Positions 42,246 through 55,265 of a stretch of DNA of 64,000 nt are shown piece by piece. The stretch spans positions 62,001 through 126,000 of the forward strand of contig JAEUQC010000128.1 in assembly GCA_016789905.1 (NCBI GenBank), in the 5' to 3' direction. The DNA comes from Bryobacterales bacterium. Lineage in GTDB: Bacteria; Acidobacteriota; Terriglobia; Bryobacterales; Bryobacteraceae. The translations under genes were made by a program, and so were the position numbers. The number at the start of each line of letters is the position of its first letter. Position 1 is the stretch's first letter. The notes under the pieces are model-generated. The model had not been told where the DNA came from. It searched no databases and saw only the letters and a list, made by a program, of their open reading frames with translations.

Positions 42246-45200
42246 ATGCTGATCCTTCATGCCGGCGTTCACGACGGCTACTTCTCCATCTGGCTGGAGG
42301 CTTCGGCGGATCATAGACAGGACAACGGAGCGGCCAAACAAGGAAAGCCGCAACGTGGCGGGCCACTGGATTACCCATATGGGGCGCCGCCGGTTCTGTT
42401 GCGCGAGGTGCTTGCCTCTCTTCCGTACTGCGGGGAATTGGCCAAGCTCAAAATGCAGCGCGCTGTTCTGTGGGCACCCAGTGCGCCAGACAGCCCTCTT
42501 GCTTCAAGCGCGTTGATCGCCGAGCATCCCGAATACGACACGCTCACCATGGCGCCGTGGTCCATTGCAAGTATGCAATTAGGGCCCAAAGAAACCGTTG
42601 ACTTTCTTGCCGCCACCTTCGGCCAGCGCATGTTGCGCCCCGGCCTGATGATTGGCCCGGATGTAACATTTTGGGTTTCCGCCCTCCGCTTTGCCGGCGG
42701 CCTGGTGGCCCGGCAGCAGTTTTTGCCCGATATGGACGCCGTGGAAGAAGGCTTCGCCGCGCAGTGGACGCCGGTCTATCCCGGCCTGGAGGGCCACCGC
42801 CTGGCCGCGCTCGCCGCCGCCATGCCCGCTTCGGCGCGCGCCATCAGCTTCGACGAAAACAACTCCCCCACCACCCCGGCGCGCATTGTGCTGGATGCCT
42901 TTGTGGCCTGGATGGTGGACGATCTGGTCCGCGGTTCTTTTTCCGGCCAGAACCCGCCCCGCGGCAAGAGCCCGCATGACCGCTGGCTGCACGCCCTGGC
43001 CACCCAGGACGGCCTGGTTCAGGGTTACCCCGAACAACTGGACCGGATCGCCAAACAGGTTCGCCAGTGGCGCCGCCCCGTCGCCCTCACCGCCGACGCT
43101 CCCTTCCGGCTCTGCTTCCGCCTGGAAGAGCCCGCCGAGGATAGCGGCACGTGGATGGTCCGCTACATGGTGCAGAGCGTCGACAATCCCGACACGCTCC
43201 TACGCGCCGAACAGATCGGCACCGGCGAACGCCTGCCCGGCGTCACGCGTCAGCCAACGCTTGAATTCCTGCTTACCTCGCTGACGCAAGCCACCTCCAT
43301 CATGCCGCGCATCGAGTCCAGCCTCCGCGCTTCCGTCCCCACCGGCTTCGAACTCGATACCCAAGGCGCCTACGATTTCCTGACGCAGCGCTCCATTTCG
43401 CTGGAACAGGGCGGCTTCGCCGTGGAACTGCCCAAGTGGTGGTCCCGCGACGGCACGCGCGCCCGCCTCAGCGCTCGCGCGAAAGTGAAGTCCGATGACG
43501 ATCCGCCGAAGGGCGGCCTTTCGCTCAATTTCATTCTTGAATTCGATTGGCGCATCGCAATCGGTGAAAAACTCGTCAGCCGTGAGGAGCTTCTGGAACT
43601 GGAGCGCCTCCGCTCCCCGCTGTGCAAAGTGCATGGACAGTGGGTCCACGTCACGCCGGAAGAGATCGGCATCGCGCTCGATTTCTGGCGGCGCAACGTC
43701 ACCGGTCATGCCACCGTTCGCGAAGTCATTCAGATGGCGCTTGGCAACTACCACACCAACGCCGCGCTGGCCATTGAAGGCGTCATCGCCACTGGCTGGG
43801 TGAAGGACCTGCTCGATCAACTCGAAGGCCGCACGGTGCTGGAAGATCTGCCGCCGCCCAAGGAGTTCAAGGGCAAGCTTCGCCCGTATCAGATCCGCGG
43901 CTATTCGTGGCTCAAGTTCCTTCGCAAGTGGGGACTCGGCGCGTGCCTTGCCGACGACATGGGTCTCGGCAAAACCATCCAGGCGCTGGCGCTGCTGCAA
44001 CTGGACCGTGAAGAAGGCGTCACGCGGCCAACGCTGCTCATCTGCCCCACCTCCGTGGTGGGCAACTGGCAGAAGGAGGCGCTCCGCTTCACGCCGAAAT
44101 TAAAGGTGCTGCTGCACCACGGCATCGGCCGTGAAAAGGGCGACGATTTCGCCAAGCTTGCCTACAAGCACACGCTGGTCATCACCAGCTACGGCTTGCT
44201 CCAGCGCGACCTGGACGCGATTAAACAGGTGCAGTGGGCGGGCATCATTCTCGACGAAGCGCAAAACATCAAGAACCCGGAAACGCGCCAAGCGCGTTCA
44301 TCACGCGCGCTCGAAGCCGACTACCGCATTGCGCTCACCGGCACGCCGGTGGAAAACAACGTCGGTGAGTTGTGGAGCGTGATGGAGTTCCTGAACCCAG
44401 GCTTCCTCGGCACACGCGACCACTTCCGCAAGACGTTCTTTATCCCCATTCAAACGGGCCGCGACCCGTCCATGTCCGGCAACCTGCGCCGGCTTACCGC
44501 GCCCTTCCTTCTGCGACGCCTGAAGACCGACACGAGCATCATCGCCGACCTTCCGGAGAAGATGGAAAACAAGGTATTCTGCACGCTCACCAAGGAGCAG
44601 GCCGAACTGTACGAGAAAGTGGCCAAGGACGCCTACCGCCTCATTGAAACCGCCGACGGCATTGGCCGCCGCGGCGTCATTCTCGCCACGCTTTCCAAGC
44701 TCAAACAGGTGTGCAACCACCCGGCGCATTTCCTGGGCGATGGTTCCGCCGCCACCGGCCGCAGCGGCAAGCTTGCCCGGCTGACAGAAATGCTGGAAGA
44801 GGTGATGGCCTCCGGCGACCGCGCGCTGGTGTTCACCCAGTTCACCGAGATGGGAAAGATCCTGCAGCACCATCTGCTCCAGTGCTATGGCGAAGAGGTA
44901 TTATTCCTGCATGGCGGCACGCCGCAGCGCCAACGGGAAATGATGGTGGAACGCTTCCAGAGCGCGCCCAACGGTCCCCGCATTTTTATCCTGTCGCTGA
45001 AGGCCGGCGGCACCGGGCTGAACCTCACGCGCGCCAACCACGTTTTCCACTTCGACCGCTGGTGGAACCCGGCCGTGGAGGATCAGGCAACCGATCGGGC
45101 CTTCCGCATCGGCCAGAAGAGCAACGTGCAGGTTCATAAATTCGTCTGCGTCGGCACGCTGGAAGAGCGGATCGACGACATGATCGAGCGCAAGAAGAGC

Positions 45201-45308
45201 ATTGTGCAGGAAGTCATCGGCACGGGTGAACAATGGATCACCGAGCTGTCGAACGAGGAACTGAAGTCCGTCTTCGCCCTGAGCGGAGACGCTGTGGAGG
45301 AAGGCTGA
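42246..45308 (+). CDS. SNF2-family (SWI2/SNF2) DNA translocase/helicase
   Basis: A 1020-residue protein with an N-terminal SNF2-linked region (~500 residues, WARDGTR..LSARAKVKSDDDPPKGGLSLNFILEFDWRI) and a C-terminal two-lobe ATPase. Motif I is ADDMGLGKT, motif Ia LLICPTSVVGNWQKEALRF, motif II LDEAQNIKN, motif III ALTGTPVENNVGELWSVMEFLNPGFLG, motif V FILSLKAGGTGLNLTRANHVFHFDRWWNPAVEDQATDRAFRIGQ (QATDRAFRIGQ motif VI). It uses ATP to move on double-stranded DNA. Its stop overlaps the next ATG by one base, coupling it to a SWIM-domain partner. Confidence 0.93.
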   Translation: MLILHAGVHDGYFSIWLEASADHRQDNGAAKQGKPQRGGPLDYPYGAPPVLLREVLASLPYCGELAKLKMQRAVLWAPSAPDSPLASSALIAEHPEYDTLTMAPWSIASMQLGPKETVDFLAATFGQRMLRPGLMIGPDVTFWVSALRFAGGLVARQQFLPDMDAVEEGFAAQWTPVYPGLEGHRLAALAAAMPASARAISFDENNSPTTPARIVLDAFVAWMVDDLVRGSFSGQNPPRGKSPHDRWLHALATQDGLVQGYPEQLDRIAKQVRQWRRPVALTADAPFRLCFRLEEPAEDSGTWMVRYMVQSVDNPDTLLRAEQIGTGERLPGVTRQPTLEFLLTSLTQATSIMPRIESSLRASVPTGFELDTQGAYDFLTQRSISLEQGGFAVELPKWWSRDGTRARLSARAKVKSDDDPPKGGLSLNFILEFDWRIAIGEKLVSREELLELERLRSPLCKVHGQWVHVTPEEIGIALDFWRRNVTGHATVREVIQMALGNYHTNAALAIEGVIATGWVKDLLDQLEGRTVLEDLPPPKEFKGKLRPYQIRGYSWLKFLRKWGLGACLADDMGLGKTIQALALLQLDREEGVTRPTLLICPTSVVGNWQKEALRFTPKLKVLLHHGIGREKGDDFAKLAYKHTLVITSYGLLQRDLDAIKQVQWAGIILDEAQNIKNPETRQARSSRALEADYRIALTGTPVENNVGELWSVMEFLNPGFLGTRDHFRKTFFIPIQTGRDPSMSGNLRRLTAPFLLRRLKTDTSIIADLPEKMENKVFCTLTKEQAELYEKVAKDAYRLIETADGIGRRGVILATLSKLKQVCNHPAHFLGDGSAATGRSGKLARLTEMLEEVMASGDRALVFTQFTEMGKILQHHLLQCYGEEVLFLHGGTPQRQREMMVERFQSAPNGPRIFILSLKAGGTGLNLTRANHVFHFDRWWNPAVEDQATDRAFRIGQKSNVQVHKFVCVGTLEERIDDMIERKKSIVQEVIGTGEQWITELSNEELKSVFALSGDAVEEG

Positions 45309-46474
45309 TGAACGAACGCGGTGGCCGCGGCCGGGGAAAAGGCCGCGGATTTGGGCGCCGGAAATTCTTCCGGCCGCGGCGCGGCTCCAAGCCCGACCTG
45401 GACGGCGCACCCGTGCCGGTGGAAGGGGGCGGAGAAGGCGCGCCGGCTGAATCGGCCCCGCCGCCTCAACCCGTTATCGTTGCCTCCGCACAGCCCGCTT
45501 CGCCCCGTGGCAATAGCGCCAGCGGCCGCGGACGCCGCCAGGGCGCGCCGAATCCGCGCAACGTCCGGAACGGCCAGCGCCAATCTCGCGGCAAAAACGC
45601 ATTCAGCCCCTACGGGCGCCAGCCCCAGCGCGCCAGCGGCATCAAGGCGCAATCCAAGGGCGGCAAGTTCGGCGAAAACTGGTGGGCCCGCCGTTGGATT
45701 GAAGTGCTGGAGAGCTTCGACATGGGTTCCCGGCTGAACCGCGGCCGGGAATACGCCAAAAAGGGCCACGTGCTTTCCATTCAGATCGAAGAAGGCCAGG
45801 TGCTCGCCCGCGTGCAGGGGTCGAGGCCCAAGCCGTACGAAATCGACGTCCGGATGCACACCCTGCCGGAAGCGGATTGGGCGAAAATCGCCGGCCGGCT
45901 GGCCGAACAGGCCGTCTTCTCCGCCCGTTTGCTGGCTGGCGAAATGCCCGCCGATATCGAAGAGATTTTTGAAGAAGAGGGGCTGTCCCTCTACCCGGCC
46001 GCCGAAGGCGACCTGCAGGCCCAGTGTACCTGCCCGGATACGGCGAACCCCTGCAAACATTGCGCCGCCGTATATCTGCTGCTGGGCGAAGAGTTCGACC
46101 GCGACCCATTCCTGCTTTTCGCCCTTCGCGGCATGAGGCGCGAAAAACTGCTGGCGATGATCGAAAAGCAGTTGCCGCAGATTTCGACCGCCGAAAACGA
46201 ACACCCCCGCAACGGCGAAGCGGAAGAGAAGCCGGAAGAGCCCAAGCAGCCATTGCCCTGCGACCCCGATACGTATTGGAAGGGGATGGTTCGCCTGCCG
46301 GAGGAGGTGATGGGGGATGTCACCCCGCCGCCCACCTCCTGCGCGCTTCCCCGCCGGCTGGGTCCGTTCCCGTTCTGGCAAGGACAGAAGCCGCTATTGG
46401 ACGCGCTCGAGCCCATCTACAGAAAAGCATCGCAGCACGCCGTGGTCTTTCTGATGGGCGAGCCGCTTTCCTAG
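45308..46474 (+). CDS. SWIM zinc-finger protein coupled to the SNF2 helicase
   Basis: A 388-residue protein. Residues 1-130 are Arg/Gly/Pro-rich and disordered-looking (GRGRGKGRGFGRRKFFRPRRG). Residues ~135-240 hold a conserved DNA-linked domain (WWARRWIEVLESFDMGSRLNRGREYAKKGHV), and the SWIM finger follows at QCTCPDTANPCKHCAAVYLLLGEEFDRDPFLLFALRG with the Cys-x-Cys-x(n)-Cys-x-His pattern. SWIM proteins bind DNA or protein and are often encoded with SNF2 ATPases, presumably as a recruiting subunit. It overlaps the helicase by one base and is convergent with the next gene. Confidence 0.88.
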   Translation: MNERGGRGRGKGRGFGRRKFFRPRRGSKPDLDGAPVPVEGGGEGAPAESAPPPQPVIVASAQPASPRGNSASGRGRRQGAPNPRNVRNGQRQSRGKNAFSPYGRQPQRASGIKAQSKGGKFGENWWARRWIEVLESFDMGSRLNRGREYAKKGHVLSIQIEEGQVLARVQGSRPKPYEIDVRMHTLPEADWAKIAGRLAEQAVFSARLLAGEMPADIEEIFEEEGLSLYPAAEGDLQAQCTCPDTANPCKHCAAVYLLLGEEFDRDPFLLFALRGMRREKLLAMIEKQLPQISTAENEHPRNGEAEEKPEEPKQPLPCDPDTYWKGMVRLPEEVMGDVTPPPTSCALPRRLGPFPFWQGQKPLLDALEPIYRKASQHAVVFLMGEPLS

Positions 46475-46477
46475 CCG

Positions 46478-48007
46478 TTACCGCGCAGCTTCCGTCAGTG
46501 TCTCCACGGTCTGGCGGAGGGAATTTGCCTCGGTGTTCAAGGTCTCGGCGGCCGCCTCCCCAGCGGATGCATGGTTCTTTGATTGGGCCGCAATCTGCTC
46601 CAACTCCCGCACGGCACACAAGATTCCCTCTATTTCCCGCACCTGGCCGTTGCTGTCGTCCCGCACCGAGGCCACCGCCGAGCGGATGTCTTCAAACCCG
46701 CGCGTCATCGCCGCGAATGACACTTTTACACATGCCAGTTGCTCACTGCCGGTCTGGCTGCTCCCAATCGATTCGGCGATCAGCGCCGATGTCTCCTGGG
46801 CCGCCTGCGCGGAGCGCTGCGCAAGGCTCCGCACCTCTTCGGCCACGACCGCGAAGCCTTGCCCGGCTGTGCCGGCTCGCGCCGCCTCCACGGCGGCATT
46901 CAGTGCCAGCAGGTTCGTCTGAAAGGCCAGGTCGTCAATTACTTTGATGATCTTCCGGATCTTGTCGCTGGAAACCTTGATTCCGTCCATTGCCCCCTGC
47001 ATCCGCCGCATGGCTGCTTCCACGCCCGCAACCTGATCGTCGGCATGAAGAGTGATGGCGACCGCCTCCTGACTGCCCTCTGAGTTCTTGCGCGACCGTG
47101 AGAGCAGTGTATACCCTGATTGCGCCGTTTCCGCCAGAGCCGCGATCTGTCGCGTCACCCCCGCCGCCAGCGACCTGCTTGTCCCACGTATCTGCTGAGA
47201 CGTCATGAGCACGCTCTCTGCGCCCCGCAATACGCCCCCCAGCGATCCGGTGAGCACCAGATAGGACCGCCGGCTTAGCCAATACGCCAGCAGCCCCAGC
47301 AACACCGAGAGCGGCGCCACCCACAGCAGTACCTCCCTCATTCCGGCGCGCACCACCGCATCCACCCGGTCCATACTGGCCCGCAACACAAATGCCCCGT
47401 GCGCCTCTCCGCTCCGCCACCCCTCCATCTTGAAACCCAGAAGGTCCCGGCCATCGCCGCGCTTGCTTGTCGCCGGGGAACCGTGGCAGAGCAGGCAGTC
47501 CTCCGACAGCCGAATGGTCCGCGCCAGAATGATCTCCTTGCCAGCATTGTCTATTTGAAAGTATTCCCCGCCCGGCGACGCGTTGAGTGCCGCCAGGATC
47601 TTGGCCTCTTGCGGCGTCGGCGCATTCATCGGATTCCGCGGAGTCGCTGCCGGTACCCGGAAGGAAAACCCTTCCTGGCGCGCGACAAACTCAATGGATT
47701 TCCAGGCCGCTACAACGGGCACGGTTTCATAGATCGCGGTCTCTCGAAAGTACGCGTTCCCCTGGGCGCTCGCGCCCAGCCGCGCATCGTCAAACGTTCC
47801 CCGTTCGCGCATCCTCGAAATCGACGCCCGCGTGCTCTCCGCCCCCATCAGCACGGAGCGCATCGTCTGCCGGGTTAATTCCATGCCCTGGCGTTCAATC
47901 ACCCGCCGCTCGATGAGCAAACTGATGGCGGCCGTTAAAAACACGGTACCCACCGCCGTCAGAACCTGTCGCGTAGCTATGGTCATTCCATACTCACGCT
48001 TGTTCAT
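46478..48007 (-). CDS. Methyl-accepting chemotaxis protein with a heme-binding (DUF3365-type) sensor domain
   Basis: A 509-residue transmembrane receptor. A first membrane helix (VLTAVGTVFLTAAISLLIE) is followed by a periplasmic domain of the Tll0287/DUF3365 type with one CLLCHGSPA heme-c motif. A second membrane helix (EVLLWVAPLSVLLGLLAYWL) leads to the signalling domain with the conserved hairpin NLLALNAAVEAARAGTAGQGFAVVAEEVRSLAQRSA. No HAMP domain is obvious. Start 48007 (MNKREYG) is preferred to the longer frame; 47986 is the alternative. It is convergent with the SWIM gene and divergent from the mini-rod protein. It would sense redox or a small gas/ligand and steer a Che kinase encoded elsewhere. 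Confidence 0.87.
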   Translation of the reverse strand: MNKREYGMTIATRQVLTAVGTVFLTAAISLLIERRVIERQGMELTRQTMRSVLMGAESTRASISRMRERGTFDDARLGASAQGNAYFRETAIYETVPVVAAWKSIEFVARQEGFSFRVPAATPRNPMNAPTPQEAKILAALNASPGGEYFQIDNAGKEIILARTIRLSEDCLLCHGSPATSKRGDGRDLLGFKMEGWRSGEAHGAFVLRASMDRVDAVVRAGMREVLLWVAPLSVLLGLLAYWLSRRSYLVLTGSLGGVLRGAESVLMTSQQIRGTSRSLAAGVTRQIAALAETAQSGYTLLSRSRKNSEGSQEAVAITLHADDQVAGVEAAMRRMQGAMDGIKVSSDKIRKIIKVIDDLAFQTNLLALNAAVEAARAGTAGQGFAVVAEEVRSLAQRSAQAAQETSALIAESIGSSQTGSEQLACVKVSFAAMTRGFEDIRSAVASVRDDSNGQVREIEGILCAVRELEQIAAQSKNHASAGEAAAETLNTEANSLRQTVETLTEAAR

Positions 48008-48091
48008 ATCGGTGGGAACGATTTGCGAAAGACGGAATCTCGCTTCAAATATAGTTAAAACAATTTCAAGTGGCTCCGATATGACCATTGA

Positions 48092-48331
48092 ATGAGTATT
48101 CTTCCAACAGCCACGGAAGGCCTGAGAAAGGCAGAGGAGCGAGTCCAGCGCGTCGCTGAACGTCTCGCCCGATTGCCGCTCTCCGCCGACGCCGGCGCGC
48201 CGGAAGATGTCGTCGACCTCAGCGCGGAAGTTGTGGCGCTGTTGGAGGCAAAGTCAGCCCACGCCGCCAACGCGAAGGTGGCGCAGACCGCTGCCGAAAT
48301 GGAAGAACGTATCCTGGACATCCTCGGCTGA
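48092..48331 (+). CDS. Miniature flagellar basal-body rod-like protein (79 residues)
   Basis: A 79-residue protein. The C-terminal ~38 residues (VVDLSAEVVALLEAKSAHAANAKVAQTAAEMEERILDIL) match the Flg_bbr_C pattern of FlgC/FlgG/FlgE (V-x-E-x2-x-L-x4-A-x-x-A-N-x-K-V-x2-T). The N-terminal ~30 residues (EGLRKAEERVQRVAERLAR) are compatible with the N-terminal helix of the same proteins, so the usual middle domain is absent. Normal FlgC is about 135 residues and FlgG about 260. It is divergent from the receptor gene. A coding gene is supported by codon phase and the terminator-like hairpin over its stop. Confidence 0.65.
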   Translation: MSILPTATEGLRKAEERVQRVAERLARLPLSADAGAPEDVVDLSAEVVALLEAKSAHAANAKVAQTAAEMEERILDILG

Positions 48332-48343
48332 ACTGCCGAGGAT
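48320..48343. terminator. Perfect 9-bp hairpin between convergent genes
   Basis: Arms ATCCTCGGC and GCCGAGGAT pair perfectly around a 6-base loop that contains the stop codon of the mini-rod gene (48329-48331). It lies between two convergent stops (48331 and 48350). No long T-run on either side, so it may be a bidirectional transcript end or stability stem. Confidence 0.55.
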
Positions 48344-48349
48344 CTCAGG

Positions 48350-49799
48350 TTACTTGTTCAACGCCGCAAACTTCGCCGCGAAATCCAGCACCAGCCCAGG
48401 GAAAATTCCCAGCACCAGCGTCGCTGCCGCCGTTACCCACATGGTGAGCTTCAGCCCGCCCGGAATCGCAGTAACGTGTTCGGTCGTTTCCGGATCGTGC
48501 ATGTACATTACTACCAGCACACGCAGGTAGTAATAGGCGGCGACGGCGGAGTTCAATAGTCCAAGCGCCGTCAGCCACACCAGGTGCGAATCCATGGCCG
48601 CTTTGAAGATGTAGAACTTGCCGAAGAATCCCGCCGTCAACGGCACGCCGATCAGCGAAAGCAGGAACACCGTCAACAGCGCGGCCACCGCCGGCTCTTT
48701 CTGGCTGAGCCCTTTCAGGTCGTCCAGCGTCACTTTCCCTTCGCCTTTGCCGGCCACATGGGTGACAATCGCGAATGCGCCATAGTTCATAAGGCCGTAT
48801 GCCGCCAGGTAGAACATCGCCGCCGCGGTTCCCGTCGTGCTGTGCGTCGTTACCGCCACCAGCACATAGCCCGCGTGTGCAATGGAGGAGTACCCCAGCA
48901 TACGCTTGATGTTCGATTGCCACAGCGCGGAGAAGTTGCCGATCATCATCGTCAACAGCGCCATCACCCACAGCACCGGCTCCCAGCGCGCCGCAATCGG
49001 TTCAAACGCCGTCTGGAACACGCGAATCAGTACCGCGAAAGCCACCGCCTTCGGGCCGGCCGAAAGGAACCCGGCCACCGGCGCGGGCGCGCCCTGGTAG
49101 ACGTCCGGGGCCCAAACCTGGAACGGCGCCGCGGAGATCTTGAACGCCAAGCCCACCAGCATCAGGCCAGCCGCCGCGCTCACCATCGTCATGGACGGGA
49201 CGCCCTTTTCCATGGCGGCGCGGATTTCCAGCAGATTGGTGGAGCCCGTCATGCCGTACACCCAGGCCACACCGTACAGCAGGAACGCCGTGGCGAACGA
49301 ACCCAGCAGGAAATACTTCAGTGCCGATTCATTGCCGCGCTTATCATCGCGCAGGTAGCCCGCCAGAATGTAGCTGGCAATGGAACTGACTTCCAGGCCA
49401 ATAAACACCATCATCAGTTCATTCGCCGCCGCCATCAGGCATTGCCCGGCCAGCGAAAACAGGAGCAGCACGTAGAACTCGCCGCTATGGGACCGTTCCC
49501 GCTGCAGGTACGACGAAGAGCACAGCACCGTCAACAAACCCACGCCAAGTGCCACCAGCCGGAAGAACGCGGCGAAGCCGTCCGATACCAGCATGTTGCT
49601 GAACGCCAGGCCCGGGTTGTCGTAGGCCACCACGGTTCCATACATGGCCAAGCCAATCGCCACCGCCGCCAGAGTGGCGATCAACGACCGGCTGTCGCCG
49701 TCCTTCTTGAACCCTTCCATCAGCAACAGCAGCGTGCCGGCGATGGTCAGAATGATTTCCGGCAGAAAGCGGAGAAGTTCAGCGGTTTGGGGGAAGAAA

Positions 49800-49810
<11 letters not shown>
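48350..49810 (-). CDS. nuoN: NADH:quinone oxidoreductase subunit N
   Basis: A 486-residue antiporter-like membrane subunit of complex I. About 14 helices; the conserved proton-path Lys/His-containing segments are present (ELMMVFIGLEVSSIASYILAGYLRDDKRGNESALKYFLLGSF; FKISAAPFQVWAPDVYQGAPAPVAGFLSAGPKAVAF; LWQSNIKRMLGYSSIAHAGYVL). The ATG at 49810 is used with GGAGG nine bases upstream; it overlaps nuoM by eleven bases. Last gene of the operon. Confidence 0.95.
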
Positions 49811-53203
<3,393 letters not shown>

Positions 53204-53209
53204 CGTGCG

Positions 53210-53554
53210 TTAGTTTTTCAGAGTGTCGAAGTCGTCGATCTGGAGCGTGGCGCGGTTGCGGAAAACCATCAGTATGATGGCCAGGCCGACGGCCGCTTCG
53301 GCCGCTGCCACCACCATCACAAAGAAGGAAAAGATCTGCCCGTCCACCTTGGCGAAATGGTTGGAGAAGGTGACGAAGGTCAGATTCACGGCGTTGAGCA
53401 TTAGCTCAATGGCCATAAAGACGGTGATCACATTGCGCCGGAACAGAAACGTCGCAACGCCGATCGTGAACAGTATGGCGCTTAGGATCAGGTAGCCGTT
53501 GAGCGGCACCGAGAGCTTGAAAAATTCCGGAGGAAATAGATCGTAGAGGGACAT
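53210..53554 (-). CDS. nuoK: NADH:quinone oxidoreductase subunit K
   Basis: A 114-residue membrane subunit with three helices. The conserved Glu lie in VFMAIELMLNAVNLTFVTF and VMVVAAAEAAVGLAIILMVFRNR. The first helix is LNGYLILSAILFTIGVATFLF. The start overlaps the nuoJ stop (TAATG). Confidence 0.95.
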   Translation of the reverse strand: MSLYDLFPPEFFKLSVPLNGYLILSAILFTIGVATFLFRRNVITVFMAIELMLNAVNLTFVTFSNHFAKVDGQIFSFFVMVVAAAEAAVGLAIILMVFRNRATLQIDDFDTLKN

Positions 53555-54054
53555 TAGTCCATCTCCTTGTTAGCCAGCCGGTAGGCGCCGGCAATCGCGA
53601 TCAGGATGAGGATGGAGGTCACCTCAAACGGCAGCAGGTAGCGTGTGAACAGTTCCCAGCCCACTTCCCGCGGGCCGCCCTTGGTGAAGGCGCCGAACTT
53701 CACCGGGGCCATGGTGGAGGTGGCGTTGGTAATAACCCAGGAGGCGATGGCGAGCAGCGTCACCAGCAGCGGAAATCCGAGAAAATGCGCCAGCCCGGCC
53801 TTCTTCGTCAGTTTTTCCGCGCCTGTGTTCAGCAGCATGATGACGAAGACGAACAGCACCATGATGGCGCCGGAATAAACCACCAGTTGCGCCGCGGCAA
53901 TGAACTCCGCGCCCAGCAAAACATACAGCACCGCCAGCGAAACCATCACGCCAATCAGCGACAGCGCGCTCGATACCGGGTGCCGCTGCAACGACATGTT
54001 CAGCGCGCAGGCCACCGCGATAAAGGCGAATGTGAGGAATAGGACGAGATCCAT
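53554..54054 (-). CDS. nuoJ: NADH:quinone oxidoreductase subunit J
   Basis: A 166-residue membrane subunit with five helices. The conserved VLYVLLGAEFIAAAQLVVYSGAIMVLFVFVIMLL contains the pi-bulge region of helix 3. It sits directly after nuoH with only 15 bases between. In standard operons nuoI lies here; there is no room for it and no trace of it. Confidence 0.95.
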   Translation of the reverse strand: MDLVLFLTFAFIAVACALNMSLQRHPVSSALSLIGVMVSLAVLYVLLGAEFIAAAQLVVYSGAIMVLFVFVIMLLNTGAEKLTKKAGLAHFLGFPLLVTLLAIASWVITNATSTMAPVKFGAFTKGGPREVGWELFTRYLLPFEVTSILILIAIAGAYRLANKEMD

Positions 54055-54069
54055 TGTCTGATGTGTCCC

Positions 54070-55254
54070 CTATTTACTGAAGAACGTCACGCCGAAGGCC
54101 GTCAGCACCAGGTTGGCCAGCGCCACCGGGAACAGGAACAGCCAGGCGATTTTCATGAGTTGGTCGTAACGGAAGCGCGGCAGTGTGGCGCGCACCCAGA
54201 TGAAGAAGAACAGCAGGAACCCGACTTTACCCAGGAACCAGAAAAGCGAATTCAGAATCGGCCCCAAACCGGGGATGAGAAACAGGAGCGCCAAACCGGC
54301 GAAGATGACGCCGAACACCGGGAACGAATACCGGTCGTTCGGACGCGCGTTGTTCATGCCGTGATAGAACAGCACCGCCGCCGACCCGCCGAACAGCAGC
54401 GTGGGAACGAAATCGGCGATCGCCTGCGGCACAATCGGATGCCAGCCGCCCAGGAACAGTGCCGTCGCCACCGAACAGACGATGATCATGTTGCAGTATT
54501 CCGCCATGAAGAACGCGGCGAACTTCATGGACGAATACTCGCTGTGGAAACCCGCCACCAGTTCGTTTTCCGCTTCCGGCAAGTCGAAAGGAATGCGGTT
54601 CGTTTCCGCGAACGCGCAGATCATGTACAGAACGAACCCGATCACCTGAAAGCCCGTGAACAGGTTCCAGTTCGGAATAAAACCAAATACGAAACCGGCC
54701 TGCGTATCGATCACTTCCCGCAGGTTCAAGGAATTGGAAAGCAGCAGCGGCGCGGCCAGCGCCAGCGCCATCGGCAACTCGTAGCTGATCATCTGCGCCG
54801 AACTGCGCATGGCGCCAATCAGCGAGTATTTATTGTTCGAACTCCACCCGGCCAGCGCGATGCCATAAACGCCCATGCCGGCCAGGCCCAGAATCCACAA
54901 CAGGCCGATGTTGATATCGGCCAGGCCCAGGTTCACCTTGGTGCCGAAGATATCCACCTGCGGGCCGAAGGGGATGACGGCAATGCCGGAGACCGCGAAC
55001 ATCAGGCCCAGCCACGGCGCCGCCCAGTAGAAGAAGTGGTTCACGCCGCTGGGGATGAAGTCCTCTTTGGTGAGCAGTTTCACCGCGTCGGCAATGGGCT
55101 GCAACAAGCCATGCGGACCCACAAAATACGGGCCCACGCGAAGCTGAACGTGGGCGATGACTTTCCGCTCCACCCAGACGATGTAGGCCAGCGTCGCCAG
55201 CAGCGCCGGGGCCACAATCAGTGTTTTGATGATAGATACGAGGAGGTAGTCCAT
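54070..55254 (-). CDS. nuoH: NADH:quinone oxidoreductase subunit H
   Basis: A 394-residue membrane subunit that forms the quinone chamber with the hydrophilic arm. Signature YIVWVERKVIAHVQLRVGPYFVGPHGLLQPIADAVKLLTKEDFIP, ALAGWSSNNKYSLIGAMRSSAQMISYELPMAL and FAETNRIPFDLPEAENELVAGFHSEYSSMKFAAFFMAEY. All match NuoH; the E-rich loop 5 is intact. The next gene downstream is nuoJ, not nuoI. Confidence 0.96.
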   Translation of the reverse strand: MDYLLVSIIKTLIVAPALLATLAYIVWVERKVIAHVQLRVGPYFVGPHGLLQPIADAVKLLTKEDFIPSGVNHFFYWAAPWLGLMFAVSGIAVIPFGPQVDIFGTKVNLGLADINIGLLWILGLAGMGVYGIALAGWSSNNKYSLIGAMRSSAQMISYELPMALALAAPLLLSNSLNLREVIDTQAGFVFGFIPNWNLFTGFQVIGFVLYMICAFAETNRIPFDLPEAENELVAGFHSEYSSMKFAAFFMAEYCNMIIVCSVATALFLGGWHPIVPQAIADFVPTLLFGGSAAVLFYHGMNNARPNDRYSFPVFGVIFAGLALLFLIPGLGPILNSLFWFLGKVGFLLFFFIWVRATLPRFRYDQLMKIAWLFLFPVALANLVLTAFGVTFFSK

Positions 55255-55265
55255 TGCGTCTCTTC

